NCBI RefSeq assembly: GCF_009649845.1
Contig: NZ_WJIE01000001.1
Location: forward strand, 727,044-791,043
Direction of reading: 5' to 3'
Source of the DNA: Polyangium spumosum
GTDB taxonomy: Bacteria; Myxococcota_A; Polyangia; Polyangiales; Polyangiaceae
DNA length: 64,000 bases
Shown here: one piece after another, positions 54,234-63,462 of the stretch
How positions within the stretch are numbered: position 1 is the stretch's first letter
Layout of the letters: each line of letters starts with the position of its first letter
Program-made: the position numbers and the translations under genes
Notes under the pieces: generated by a model
What the model was told of the DNA's origin: nothing
The model's database searches: none
What the model saw: the letters and a program-made list of their open reading frames with translations, nothing else

Positions 54234-56864
54234 TCAGGACGGCAGGAGCGACTTCAGGCGCGCGACGAACGTGAGCGCGTCGAGCGGCGTCAAGCGCTCG
54301 ACCTCCACGGCGCGCAGCGTTTCGAGGACGGGCGCGGCCGCATCGACGTCGGGTTTTGCCTTCGCGAACAGGTCGAGCTGCACCGAGCCCTGCTTCGTGC
54401 GTCCTCGCATCGTCGCGTGTTTGCCCGACGGCAGCGCCGCGCCCGCCTCGAGCGTCGCGAGGATCGCCTTCGCCCGCGCGAGCACCGGCTCCGGCACCCC
54501 CGCGAGCCGCGCGACCGCGACCCCGTAGCTGCGGCTCGCCGGCCCCTTCACGAGCTTGTGCAGGAAGACCACGTCGCCCGCGTGCTCGCGCGCCGACACC
54601 GACCAGTTCGCCACGCCCGGCCCGTGCTGCGCGAGCTCCGTCAGCTCGTGGTAGTGCGTGGCGAACATCGCGCGGCACCCGACCGCGTCGTGGAGGTGCT
54701 CGGCCACCGCCCACGCGATCGCGAGCCCGTCGTACGTGCTCGTGCCGCGGCCGATCTCGTCGAGGATCACGAGCGAGCGCCGGGTCGCGTCGCGCAGGAT
54801 CGTCGCCGTCTCCCGCATCTCGACCATGAACGTGCTCTCGCCGCGCGCCACGTTGTCGCTCGCGCCCACGCGCGACAGCACGCGATCCACGACGCCGATC
54901 CGCGCCCCCTGCGCGGGGACGAAGCTCCCTGCCTGCGCGAGGATCGTGATCAGCGCGACCTGGCGCATCAGCGTCGACTTGCCCGCCATGTTCGGCCCCG
55001 TCAGCAGCCAGAGCCGCTCGCCTCCGAGGTCGAGCGTCGTGTCGTTCGGCACGAAGCGACCTGCGGCCGCGAGCCGCTCCACGACCGGGTGCCTCCCGCC
55101 TTCGATGACGAGCGCCTCGCCCATGTCCACCTCCGGCCGCACGTAGTCCTGCCGGTGCGCCACGTCCGCGAGCGCCGCCGCGACGTCCCACGAGGCGAGC
55201 GTCCGCGCGAGCTTACGGATCCGCTCCGCGCTCTCGGCCACGAGGCGGACGAGCCCCTCGAAGATGTCCGTCTCCCGCGCGAGCGCGCGCGACTCGGCGT
55301 TCTCGAGCCCGTCGGCCAGCTCGTCGAGCCTGTCGCTCGTGAAGCGCTCGCCGCCGGCCACCGTCTGCTTGCGCCGGAAGTCCGGCGGCACCTTGCCGAG
55401 GTGCGTCTTCGTCACCTCGATGTACCAGCCGAACACGCGCGTGAACCGGATGCGCAGCGAGCCCGCGCCCGTCTTCTCGCGCAGCTCCGCCTCGAGCTTC
55501 GTCATCTCCTCCGCGCCCCCCCGCGCGAGCCTGCGCTGCGTGCCGAGCTCCGCGTCGTACTCCTCCCGGACGAACCCGCCCTCCCGCGCCAGCGCAGGCG
55601 GCCTGTCGACGAGCGCCGCCGCGAGCTTCGCCGCGAGCTCCGGGAGCGTGTCGACCTCGGCCCCGAACAGCTCGCCCGCGTCCACGATCGACCGCGTCGC
55701 CGCCACCGCCGCGGGCGCCGCGAGCAGCCCGTCCCGCAGCGCGCCGAGGTCCTTCGGCGTCGCCTCCCGCAACACGGCCCGCACGCTGAGCCGCTCGAGA
55801 TCCCCCACCTTCGCGAGCGCCTCCCGCAGCTCCGCCCTCGCCCGCGGGTTCTCCACGAACGCCTGCACCTCATCAAGCCTCCGCCGGATCGACGCCACGT
55901 CGAGCAGCGGCGCGAGCAACCTCCGCCGCAAGAGCCGCGCCCCCGCCGGCGTCACCGTCGCGTCCACCGTCTCGAGCAGCGTCCCCTTCCTCGACCCGTC
56001 CGCCCCTCGCACGAGCTCCAGGTGCACCTGCGCCGTCTCGTCGATCCGCATGGCCCCGGTCGGGTCGTACGGCGCGATCCTCCGCACCGGCAGCGGGCTG
56101 CCCGGCGTGCACTTGTGCGCGAACCGCAGCGCCCGCGCCGCCGCCCGCCGCGCCGAGAGCGGCAACGTCACCGCTGCCTCCGCCGCGATCGGCTCCGCCA
56201 CCGCGCCGTCGATCGTCGCTGCCACGTCTCCGTCGTCGAGCGGCTCGTCGTCCCGCAGCACCGCGCGAGGCGCCGCCAGCCCGGCGCCTTTTTTCACGTC
56301 CGCGGGCAGCCCTCCGCCCACGAGCACCTCCCGCGGGTCGCACCGGGCGAGCTCCCCGAGCAGGGACGCGAGATCGGGGATCATCCCGGCCGACAGCTCG
56401 CCCGTCGAGAGATCGAGCAGGGCAATCCCTCGTTCGGTGTTGTCCTCCGCGGCGTCCACGGCGACGAGGTAGTGGTTTGCCCGCGCGTCGAGCTGCTCGG
56501 CGTCGGTCACGAGCCCCGGCGTGATCACGCGGACCACCTGGCGCGGCACGATCCCCTTGACGGTCGAGGGATCGGCCATTTGCTCGCAGATGGCCACCTT
56601 GTGCCCGAACGTCAGCAGCCGGGCGATGTATCCAGCGGCCGCGTGGTGCGGCACACCTGCCATCGGTTCTTCGTCGGGATTGCCTCTGTTCCGGCTCGTC
56701 AGGGTGATGTCGAGCAGGCGCGCCGCAATGACGGCGTCCTCGTGGAACATCTCGTAGAAGTCCCCCATCCTGAAAAACAGGATTGCGTCGGGGTGGGCGG
56801 CCTTCGCCTCCTCGTACTGACGCATCACGGGGGTGAGCTTCTTGCCGCTATTGCGCGCTTGCAC
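54234..56864 (-). CDS. mutS: DNA mismatch repair protein MutS
   Basis: 876 residues from GTG 56864. The mismatch-binding Phe-x-Glu is in GDFYEMF (F36, E38). Walker A GPNMAGKSTLMRQ, Walker B SLVILDEIGRGTSTYDG, and the helix-turn-helix dimerisation region at the C-terminus are all present. Length matches MutS1 (about 850-880). It recognises mispairs and recruits MutL, which is not in the window. It stands alone between a kinase gene and a large lipoprotein gene. Confidence 0.98.
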   Translation of the reverse strand: MQARNSGKKLTPVMRQYEEAKAAHPDAILFFRMGDFYEMFHEDAVIAARLLDITLTSRNRGNPDEEPMAGVPHHAAAGYIARLLTFGHKVAICEQMADPSTVKGIVPRQVVRVITPGLVTDAEQLDARANHYLVAVDAAEDNTERGIALLDLSTGELSAGMIPDLASLLGELARCDPREVLVGGGLPADVKKGAGLAAPRAVLRDDEPLDDGDVAATIDGAVAEPIAAEAAVTLPLSARRAAARALRFAHKCTPGSPLPVRRIAPYDPTGAMRIDETAQVHLELVRGADGSRKGTLLETVDATVTPAGARLLRRRLLAPLLDVASIRRRLDEVQAFVENPRARAELREALAKVGDLERLSVRAVLREATPKDLGALRDGLLAAPAAVAATRSIVDAGELFGAEVDTLPELAAKLAAALVDRPPALAREGGFVREEYDAELGTQRRLARGGAEEMTKLEAELREKTGAGSLRIRFTRVFGWYIEVTKTHLGKVPPDFRRKQTVAGGERFTSDRLDELADGLENAESRALARETDIFEGLVRLVAESAERIRKLARTLASWDVAAALADVAHRQDYVRPEVDMGEALVIEGGRHPVVERLAAAGRFVPNDTTLDLGGERLWLLTGPNMAGKSTLMRQVALITILAQAGSFVPAQGARIGVVDRVLSRVGASDNVARGESTFMVEMRETATILRDATRRSLVILDEIGRGTSTYDGLAIAWAVAEHLHDAVGCRAMFATHYHELTELAQHGPGVANWSVSAREHAGDVVFLHKLVKGPASRSYGVAVARLAGVPEPVLARAKAILATLEAGAALPSGKHATMRGRTKQGSVQLDLFAKAKPDVDAAAPVLETLRAVEVERLTPLDALTFVARLKSLLPS

Positions 56865-56914
56865 GGCCCCCCCTTACCACGGTTTGCCCGGCAGGTCCCC
56901 TTCGTTTGTCCAGG

Positions 56915-56938
56915 GCGCCCCGGAAAAACCCGGGGCGC
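56915..56938 (-). terminator. Hairpin after the large lipoprotein gene
   Basis: A 9-bp stem (GCGCCCCGG 56915-56923, CCGGGGCGC 56930-56938) with loop AAAAAC lies 35 bp past the lipoprotein stop and upstream of mutS. No T run follows on the minus strand. Confidence 0.5.
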
Positions 56939-56973
56939 TCTACACCCGTTCAGGGCCCGCGGACGAACCCCGG

Positions 56974-59900
56974 TCAGTAATATTGCCGCGTGATGTCGAG
57001 CCGGCTGGCGGAGAGGAGGATGAGGCCTTCGAGCGAGCCGTCGGTGATGGCGAGCTCGCCGGTGGAGGGGACGAACGAGATCGCCTGGGGCTGGATCTCG
57101 CTCGTGTTCGAGGCGAGGTTCAGGAGGAGGGGCCGGAAGTTGCCTTGCGTCGCGAACTGGAAAAACGTGTCGCGCGGCGGGCCGTTGAGGTCCGGCGAAC
57201 CGGGGTTCGCGTCGAAATCGCTCCCCTGCGCCGGATCGTTGATGGCCATGCGGAAGAACGGATTGATGAAGGCGTGCACGTCGCCGTCCTTCACCACCGT
57301 GCCGCTCGGCGCGGCGCGCACGCGGCCGTTCTCGCGGACGCGGTTCGGATCACACGAGTTCCGGCAAGCGCCGAGCGGGGTATCCCCCACGCTCGCCGAG
57401 GCCGGGATCACGTGGTGCAAGAAGCCCGACGAATCGCCGACGACCGACCATTGGTTCCCCACGCGAATGTTGAACCCGACGAGCGTGGGGAAGCAGCATT
57501 CGTAGAGCTCCGGCGGGACGGCCATCGTGTCGTCCGGGTTCGGCGTCGCCGGGTTCGGGATCCCGCCGCGCGACGCGCCGAGCTCCAGCCGGTCCTGGTA
57601 CGCCTCCACGATCCGGATGTCGCGTGTATTGCGCGGGACCTCCGCCACGCCGAACGTCAATTTGCACGTCTGGAACGTGCAGACCCCTTGTGTCGCCGGA
57701 TCCTGCCAGTGGACGTCGTCCTCCGCCGGGATGTTCGAGCCAATTTGCACGTAATCGGCCAGCGCCACGGCCCTCGCCTCCGCCTCCGCCTCCGAGAGCC
57801 CCTCGTTTTGCAGGATCTCCTTCCAGGCGCGTTGCCCGAGCACGCCACGATCGCAGAACCGGCTCGCGGCGTCGGAGAGCATCGGGGCGGCCCCGCCCGT
57901 GAGATCCAGCCGCCCGGCCTTCCCGGCGAGCCCCGGCAGCGCGCCCTCGTAGGTGATCGTGAACGCCTGGCTCGTCGACTGCGCGCGTGGATCCTCGAAG
58001 TTCATCGCGACCGTATGCTCGAGCTCCCCGGCGTTCGTCGTGAGGCCCGTCTCCTGGTCGATGATCCGCAACGTCCCGCCGATGGCGAGCGTCAAATGCT
58101 CGGGCGGCACCTCCTCGCTCGGATCCGGGGGCGCGGGCACCGTCGCGCGTAGCACCGGCCCGCCCGGATCGAAGGTCGATTGCAGCGTCCCCTGGTTGTC
58201 GTACAGCAACGGGAAACCCGCGATGCCCGGCTGGTTCTGCCCCGTCCGCTCCGACGTCCGCAGGTAGTTCGTGCTGCGCGGCGTGTGCGGCACGACGACG
58301 TTGCACGAGACCTCGCCCGAGCTCGCGAGCGCCTCCTCCTCGGCGAGCTCCTGGACGAGCTCCGGCGGCGCGCCGGAGGGCGGGCAACCGTAGAGGTACG
58401 TGTACCGTGTCGGCGCCCGGCAATACGCGTCGTAGTCGTCGATGTCCACGATCGCGATCTGGCCCGTGCCGAGCACGACGTACGCGAAGGCGCCGCGCAT
58501 GCGGGCCGGCCCCGCGCCGCGATCGTAGTTCGCGCTCGTCCGGTAGAGCGTCTCGGGATCACACGACGCCGCCTCCGACGTGCAGACCTTCAGGTCCGGA
58601 TCCGGATTGCAGCGAATCCCCTCCGGCGCCACGCCCGTGGCCGGGATGGGCTGCGGGTTGTCGCGCTCGATGATCACGAGATCCTGCACGGGCACGCCGA
58701 ACTCCACGCGATCCGGCGCCTGCAGAGGGGTCCACTCCGGGTGGGGCCGCGTGAGCGGCCGGCGTGACGTCGCGTCCTCCGCGATGTCGAACACCATCAC
58801 GCTCCCGTCGAGATCATCCACCGCGTAGAGGAAACGATCGAGCGACCCCGCGAGCGTCGGCGACGCGGCGACCTGGCTCGTGGTCACGACCCGATCGGGC
58901 TTGCGCAGCGACGTCGGCAGGAGCGGATCCCGCTCGATGGGCTCGCAGGGCGTCTCCATGTCGAGCACGTGCACGACGGGCGCCTCGAGGTCGCCGACGA
59001 AGAGCCGCTTCTCCGAAAGCGCGAGCCCCGCGGGGCGGGAATCGTACGCCTGGGCCGGCGCGGGCACGATCACGGGAGGCGCGACACACGCCGCGCCCGT
59101 CGGCGGAGGCGCCGGCGGGCTCTGCACCGGCAGATCCACCTCGAGCGGCACCCAGCGATCGATCGGGCACTCGTTCCACGAGCCCGGCGCGTGCTTGTAG
59201 ACGAGCTCGCCCGTCTCCGGATCCTTCTTCGGCGTGCCGTCCGCCTCGCGCTCCACGTCGAACAACGTCTGCGCGTCGATCACGGCGAGCGCGCCGAGAT
59301 CGGGGATCGTCACGACGAGCTTCGGCCGGCCGAAGCCCTCCTGCGTGAGGTCCACGAGGTAGCCGCCTTCCCCGTCGGGCTCCGCCTCGCGCGGCTTCGA
59401 ATACGTCGTGTCCTCGCAACGCGCCCGCACCTCGCCGTCGTCGTTCGCCGGATCGTAGACCACGAGCATCTCGCCCGGCGCCGCGGGAAGCGCGCAGGCG
59501 GGCCAGCTCGACAGCGTCTTCGGCGCGCACGTCGCGCAGACCCGGATGTCCTTCGCCGCGAGCGCGAAGATCCCCTCCCGCCCGTGCTCGGCCACGCCCA
59601 CGAACGCCGCCATGCTGCCGCTCGTGCTCGCGATGTCGATCGGCTGCGCGCCGATGGGCAGGAAGTTCGCGCCCGGCACGCGCGGATGCGAGTCGAGCAC
59701 CGGATCTTTTTTCGTGCTCATGTCGACCACGGCCACCTCGCCGCGCGTCGTCTGCGTCACGAGCGCGTAGAGGTGCGGATGCGTCGTCGTCCCGTCCGCC
59801 ACGGCGAAGTCGTCCGGCGACTCGAACCGCGTGTTCGAACATCGCTCGAACGGCAGCGCCGGCGTCGTCCCGACGCCCGGGGCGCCGAGGCAGAGGAACG

Positions 59901-60051
59901 ACACGCGGCCCGAGCGCTCGAGGGCGCGGACCGTCTGCGCCACCGTCTGCGTCTGGCACCCGCTGCCGGACGCGAGCGCGAGGGGCAGGCCGAGCCCGGC
60001 GAGCGCCAGGGCGCCAAACGTCTTGTGTGAAAACGACCGTGACCGCTTCAT
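56974..60051 (-). CDS. Large lipoprotein of unknown function, probable beta-propeller/beta-rich (second of pair)
   Basis: 1025 residues from ATG 60051 (overlaps the preceding stop, ATGA). The signal peptide MKRSRSFSHKTFGALALAGLGLPLALASGSGC gives a lipobox near C32. The protein has many short beta-type segments with recurring phrases such as YALVTQTTRGEVAVVDM, LFVGDLEAPVVHVLDME, FLYAVDDLDGSVMVFDI and FAYVVLGTGQIAIVDIDD, typical of YVTN/beta-propeller blades. Numerous cysteines occur as close pairs (VCATCAP, CRNSCDP, ECCFP), suggesting disulfides outside the cytoplasm. I do not recognise the family. Its partner gene encodes a similar protein. Confidence 0.75.
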   Translation of the reverse strand: MKRSRSFSHKTFGALALAGLGLPLALASGSGCQTQTVAQTVRALERSGRVSFLCLGAPGVGTTPALPFERCSNTRFESPDDFAVADGTTTHPHLYALVTQTTRGEVAVVDMSTKKDPVLDSHPRVPGANFLPIGAQPIDIASTSGSMAAFVGVAEHGREGIFALAAKDIRVCATCAPKTLSSWPACALPAAPGEMLVVYDPANDDGEVRARCEDTTYSKPREAEPDGEGGYLVDLTQEGFGRPKLVVTIPDLGALAVIDAQTLFDVEREADGTPKKDPETGELVYKHAPGSWNECPIDRWVPLEVDLPVQSPPAPPPTGAACVAPPVIVPAPAQAYDSRPAGLALSEKRLFVGDLEAPVVHVLDMETPCEPIERDPLLPTSLRKPDRVVTTSQVAASPTLAGSLDRFLYAVDDLDGSVMVFDIAEDATSRRPLTRPHPEWTPLQAPDRVEFGVPVQDLVIIERDNPQPIPATGVAPEGIRCNPDPDLKVCTSEAASCDPETLYRTSANYDRGAGPARMRGAFAYVVLGTGQIAIVDIDDYDAYCRAPTRYTYLYGCPPSGAPPELVQELAEEEALASSGEVSCNVVVPHTPRSTNYLRTSERTGQNQPGIAGFPLLYDNQGTLQSTFDPGGPVLRATVPAPPDPSEEVPPEHLTLAIGGTLRIIDQETGLTTNAGELEHTVAMNFEDPRAQSTSQAFTITYEGALPGLAGKAGRLDLTGGAAPMLSDAASRFCDRGVLGQRAWKEILQNEGLSEAEAEARAVALADYVQIGSNIPAEDDVHWQDPATQGVCTFQTCKLTFGVAEVPRNTRDIRIVEAYQDRLELGASRGGIPNPATPNPDDTMAVPPELYECCFPTLVGFNIRVGNQWSVVGDSSGFLHHVIPASASVGDTPLGACRNSCDPNRVRENGRVRAAPSGTVVKDGDVHAFINPFFRMAINDPAQGSDFDANPGSPDLNGPPRDTFFQFATQGNFRPLLLNLASNTSEIQPQAISFVPSTGELAITDGSLEGLILLSASRLDITRQYY

Positions 60052-61784
60052 TGCGACTCCTTGGGCGGCACCGGCTTGCCGAGCGTCATGTACATCGACC
60101 CGAACGTGGCCTGATTCCGCATGTCGAGATCCACCACGCCGACGTAAGAATCCGTGAAATGGGCGACGTACATCGTCGAGTACCAGACCGGCTCGCCCTG
60201 CGCGTCGAGCACCACGTTCCCCGCCTCGTCCCGCATCCGCTCCGTGTCGAACGCGAGCGCGTGTGGCCCGCGGCCCGTCTTGATGACGGTGTCCACGCGC
60301 CGCGCGACCGGGTCGTACGAGAAGACGAAGCTCGAATCGAACGCCACGGCGAACACACGCCACGCGGGCTTGCCGTCCTCCCCGATCACCCGCCCCATCT
60401 CCACGCGCGACGCGCCGAACGCGAGCGGCACCGCGTCGTGGAACGTGATGTCCTCGTACGCGCCCGACACCTCCGGCCCGCTCGGCCCCTCGCGCTCCGT
60501 GAACTTCGCCTCCACCTGCCCGATCACGAGCGCCGCGGGGTTCCGGTTCGCCATGAAGATCCCGAGCGCATGATCCTCGGCGCAATCCCGCAGGCACGTG
60601 CCGCGCGTCGCGCCCGTCGGACAAGCCTCCTCGCAGGCCTGCCGCTCGCTCGCGTCGATCGCGACCCCACGCGAGTCCGTCGAGTTCGCCGTCGCCCCGA
60701 TCCGCACCGCAGCCGTACGCGTGATGAAAGGCCGCGCCGGGCTCGACCCGCGGTCGTCGTTGTACCGGAGCACGTCGAACTCCGCCGACGATCGAAAGCT
60801 CACCCCGAACGCCGGCGTGTAGTCGATCGCGCCGCGGTTCTCCGCGATGAGACGCGGCGTCGGGAAGGCGACCACGTCCGTGGGCCCCGGCGGCATGTTC
60901 GTGAGGTAGTGCTCCAGCGCAGGCTCGCTCTCCCAGCGGTTCACGAGCAGGCTGGCCGTCTGCTCGGTCTGATGCACGACCACGAGCGACGCGCCGACGT
61001 CGTCCACCGCGATGCCAAACGGCTCGACGGGCAACGTCAGCTCCCGCTGGCTGTCCGAAGCATCCCGCCCGACGAGGTGATCCCTCCCGCACCGAGCCCC
61101 CTCCGACGCCGCCCCGCACGCGAGGCAGATCGCGTCCCCGCAGGGTGAAGCCGCGGGCAGCGCGGCGCCCTCGCAGGTGATCTCCCGGTCGTCGGTGATG
61201 TCGAAGTACGTCACCGAGGGATCCCCACGCACCGGCACGAAGAGCCGCGCCCCGCGGCCGTCCTTGCACGGATCGGGCTTGACCGCGATCACCGCATCCG
61301 AAGCAAAGGCGCCGATCGTCATCACCTTCCCGCCCCGCAGGTAAGGCGCGAGCGCGACAGGCGCGCAAGGCCCCGGGTAGAGCGTCGTGTTGTCGTTGCG
61401 CCCCACGCCCGCCGCGCCACACGCCCCGGCCATCGCCTCGGTGTTCGAGACCGGCATCGCGGCCGCGTCGAGGATCGCCTGCCTGAGCCGCCCCGTGTCC
61501 TCGCGCAGCAAAACGAGGTCGAGCGCCATCATCGTCCCGCCGCTGTATTGCAGATCGAAATCGGAGTTCGCCACGTAGAGCGCCGTCCTCCCGGGCGAAA
61601 CCAGGACGCCCGTCGGGAAGTAGAACGCGTCGAGCGGCGGCGGCAGCCCCTCGGCGACGTTGAAGCACCCCCCGAGGCCGACGAGGCCCGAGGCAGCGAG
61701 CACCAGCGCAAGAGCAGCGACGCGCCCCCGGCGCGGCAAAGGACCCCGAGCGCTCGGGCGACGGAAGACAGGTTCGGGCGACAT
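60048..61784 (-). CDS. Beta-propeller-like lipoprotein of unknown function (first of pair)
   Basis: 578 residues from ATG 61784 (MSPEPVFRRPSARG). The lipobox is GLGGC (about C40). Blade-like segments include FYFPTGVLVSPGRTALYVANSDFD, EPFGIAVDDVGASLVVVHQTE, AFDSSFVFSYDPVARRVDTVIKTGRGPHALAFD and TMYVAHFTDSYVGVVDL. Cysteine clusters lie at CGDAICLACGAASEGARC and CEEACPTGATRGTCLRDC. It is transcribed from a clear promoter (61795-61823) with almost no leader and overlaps the next gene by ATGA. The two products probably work together at the outer surface. Confidence 0.75.
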   Translation of the reverse strand: MSPEPVFRRPSARGPLPRRGRVAALALVLAASGLVGLGGCFNVAEGLPPPLDAFYFPTGVLVSPGRTALYVANSDFDLQYSGGTMMALDLVLLREDTGRLRQAILDAAAMPVSNTEAMAGACGAAGVGRNDNTTLYPGPCAPVALAPYLRGGKVMTIGAFASDAVIAVKPDPCKDGRGARLFVPVRGDPSVTYFDITDDREITCEGAALPAASPCGDAICLACGAASEGARCGRDHLVGRDASDSQRELTLPVEPFGIAVDDVGASLVVVHQTEQTASLLVNRWESEPALEHYLTNMPPGPTDVVAFPTPRLIAENRGAIDYTPAFGVSFRSSAEFDVLRYNDDRGSSPARPFITRTAAVRIGATANSTDSRGVAIDASERQACEEACPTGATRGTCLRDCAEDHALGIFMANRNPAALVIGQVEAKFTEREGPSGPEVSGAYEDITFHDAVPLAFGASRVEMGRVIGEDGKPAWRVFAVAFDSSFVFSYDPVARRVDTVIKTGRGPHALAFDTERMRDEAGNVVLDAQGEPVWYSTMYVAHFTDSYVGVVDLDMRNQATFGSMYMTLGKPVPPKESQ

Positions 61785-61794
61785 GGCGCGGCGC

Positions 61795-61823
61795 AGCCTA
61801 GTTTGCCGCCCCCTGCAGAGCAA
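61795..61823 (-). promoter_or_regulatory. Promoter of the lipoprotein pair
   Basis: On the minus strand: TTGCTC (61823-61818), 17-bp spacer, TAGGCT (61800-61795). The ATG at 61784 is 10 bp from the -10 box, so the leader should be about 4 nt. Confidence 0.55.
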
Positions 61824-61860
61824 GGCGCCCGGCCGCCATCCGGTGATGTCCGGGGCGCTG

Positions 61861-61970
61861 GCGCTGGCGATGGGGCTTTGCCCCAGACCCCACCAGGGGC
61901 TGTCCGCCCCTGGACCCGGACCAGGCACGGCCTGGACCGATGGCGACAGCGCGCGAGGCGCGCTGGCGAC
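61861..61970 (+). repeat. Dispersed four-hairpin repeat, copy B
   Basis: Same element and orientation as copy A at 3922-4036. The hairpins are GGGGC-TTT-GCCCC (61872-61884), CCAGGGGC/GCCCCTGG (61893-61912), CCAGGC-ACG-GCCTGG (61921-61935), and a fourth stem CAGCGCGC-GAG-GCGCGCTG (61947-61965). It lies between two divergent genes, so a pure terminator role is unlikely. The core is 64/70 identical to copy A; the fourth hairpin is different in sequence. Confidence 0.85.
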
Positions 61971-61987
61971 GGGAGACGAGGGGTCGC

Positions 61988-62016
61988 TTGGCGTTTGAGC
62001 GGCGTTCGATTAGGGT
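61988..62016 (+). promoter_or_regulatory. Promoter giving a leaderless mRNA
   Basis: TTGGCG (61988-61993), 17-bp spacer, TAGGGT (62011-62016). The ATG starts at 62023, six bases after the -10 box, so transcription would begin at or next to the A of ATG. Confidence 0.55.
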
Positions 62017-62022
62017 CGAGGG

Positions 62023-62460
62023 ATGGCCGCGCCGACCCGCGAGATCGTGCTCTTCGTGTGTGACAGCCTCATGCAAGGGGAAGAGCAACACGCCCGCCTC
62101 GCCGCCGCGCGCCCCCTCGGCCCAGCCACGACCGCGCCCGCCTACGACCTCGTCGACCTCGGCACGACCGGCGCCCTCATCCCCGGCGGCATGGTCTCGG
62201 TCGTGGGCGAGCTGTATGGCCTCGAGCCCGCAGCCCTCGCCGCGCTCGACGTCTTTCGTGGCCACCCCGTCCTGAACCAGCGCGTCACCATCCGCCTCGC
62301 CGACGGCCGCGAAGCGCAAGGTTACACCGTCCTGCCCGAACAATCGGCAGGCCGGCGCCGCGTGCTCGCAGGCGACTGGCGCAAGCGCCGCGGCGCGACC
62401 TCCCTCGGCGGAGGCCGCGGCGCAGGCCCCCTCGTCCGCTGGGCCGGCCGCCGCTCCTGA
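62023..62460 (+). CDS. Gamma-glutamylcyclotransferase-like (AIG2/GGCT fold) protein with altered active site
   Basis: 145 residues. Overall pattern and length fit the GGCT/AIG2 family: an N-terminal strand then the substrate loop, G-E-L-Y-G-L (62-67), LDVFRG (75-80) and a late G-Y-T-V strand. The key residues are changed. The Y-G-S-L loop reads CDSL (C13-L16), and the catalytic Glu of the L-D-x-x-E-G motif is Arg79. It probably keeps the fold but not the cyclotransferase reaction. The C-terminal 35 residues are Arg/Gly-rich. A leaderless transcript is predicted. Confidence 0.7.
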   Translation: MAAPTREIVLFVCDSLMQGEEQHARLAAARPLGPATTAPAYDLVDLGTTGALIPGGMVSVVGELYGLEPAALAALDVFRGHPVLNQRVTIRLADGREAQGYTVLPEQSAGRRRVLAGDWRKRRGATSLGGGRGAGPLVRWAGRRS

Positions 62461-62466
62461 GAGGGA

Positions 62467-63462
62467 TCAGCCCCCGCTCCCCGGCAGCTCCCGCTCCCCT
62501 TTTCGTTTCCCGCCCTGCGCGTAATGCTCGAGCAACGAGTTCACCTCGGACCCGAGCAGAATCACGAGCCCGGCCACGTAGAGCCACAAGAGCAGCACGA
62601 TCACCGCGCCCAGGCTCCCGTACGTCGCCTCGTACGACCCGAAGTTCTCCACGTAAAACCGGAAGCCGAGCGCGGCCAGGATGAGCACGCCGACGCCGAG
62701 CACCGCGCCCGGCGAGATGAACCGGAAGCTCTGCCGCACGTTCGGCCCGAAGTAATACACCACGGCGAACGCCATCAGCAAAAAGCCCAGGATCACCGTC
62801 CAGCGGAAGGCCGAAAAGAGCTTCAGGAGCGCGCCGCTCCAGCCGATGATCGCGGCCACCTCGCGCTGCAAGATCCCGCCGAACACGATGAGCCCGAACG
62901 CGGTCACCACGAGCGCGCCGAAGAGCAACACGAGCAGGACGGACATCCCGCGCGTCTTCCAGAAAGGCCGCGTCTCCTTCACGTCGTAGGTGACATTGAG
63001 CTGCCCGATCACGGCATTCAGCCCGTTCGACGCGGCCCATAACGCGCCCAGAAAGCCGACCGAGAGCAGCCCGCCGCGGCGCTCGGACAGCACCCTGTCG
63101 ACCGTCGACGTGAAGAGCTCCGCCGCCTGCGTCGGCATGGCCTCCCGGAGGAGGTCCATGATCGCCGGCTCGAGCCCCGGAATGGGCAAATAAGGCAAGA
63201 GGCTCAGGAGGAAAATCGCGGCCGGGAAGATCGAGAGCATCAGGAAATACGCCAATGCCGCCGCGCCCGTGGAGACCTGATCTTCCCGGATCTCGTTGTA
63301 GAGATCCTTGAAGAAGCGCTTGTACCCGACGCCGGGCCGGATCAGCCGCTTGAACGGAATCGTCGGGTGCTCCTGTCCACGCTCGCCACGGGGGGCCTTG
63401 CGTCTCCACGCGCGCACGCGCCGCGACCGGCTTTGCACACCGAGCGGGGAATGAGTCCGCAT
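62467..63462 (-). CDS. YihY/virulence factor BrkB family membrane protein
   Basis: 331 residues with six predicted transmembrane helices (about 75-100, 145-165, 180-205, 215-235, 250-270, 280-305). Family markers: FFKDLYNEIREDQVSTGAAALAYFLMLSIFPAAIFLLSLLPYLP and AALGFRFYVENFGSYEATYGSLGAVIVLLLWLYVAGLVILLGSEVNSLLE. An N-terminal Arg-rich segment (about 40 residues) and a charged C-terminal tail are cytoplasmic. The family was once called ribonuclease BN in error; transport or lipid-related roles have been suggested. It converges on the GGCT-like gene with a 6-bp gap. Confidence 0.9.
   Translation of the reverse strand: MRTHSPLGVQSRSRRVRAWRRKAPRGERGQEHPTIPFKRLIRPGVGYKRFFKDLYNEIREDQVSTGAAALAYFLMLSIFPAAIFLLSLLPYLPIPGLEPAIMDLLREAMPTQAAELFTSTVDRVLSERRGGLLSVGFLGALWAASNGLNAVIGQLNVTYDVKETRPFWKTRGMSVLLVLLFGALVVTAFGLIVFGGILQREVAAIIGWSGALLKLFSAFRWTVILGFLLMAFAVVYYFGPNVRQSFRFISPGAVLGVGVLILAALGFRFYVENFGSYEATYGSLGAVIVLLLWLYVAGLVILLGSEVNSLLEHYAQGGKRKGERELPGSGG

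Noticed and set aside
54003..56993. 996-residue open frame antisense to mutS
   Set aside because: Same composition artefact; low-complexity Arg/His/Glu translation, while mutS has all family motifs.
56974..61668. Apparent 1564-residue single protein
   Set aside because: The first part is a shadow of the upstream lipoprotein. ATG 60051 overlaps its stop and starts a proper lipoprotein signal peptide.
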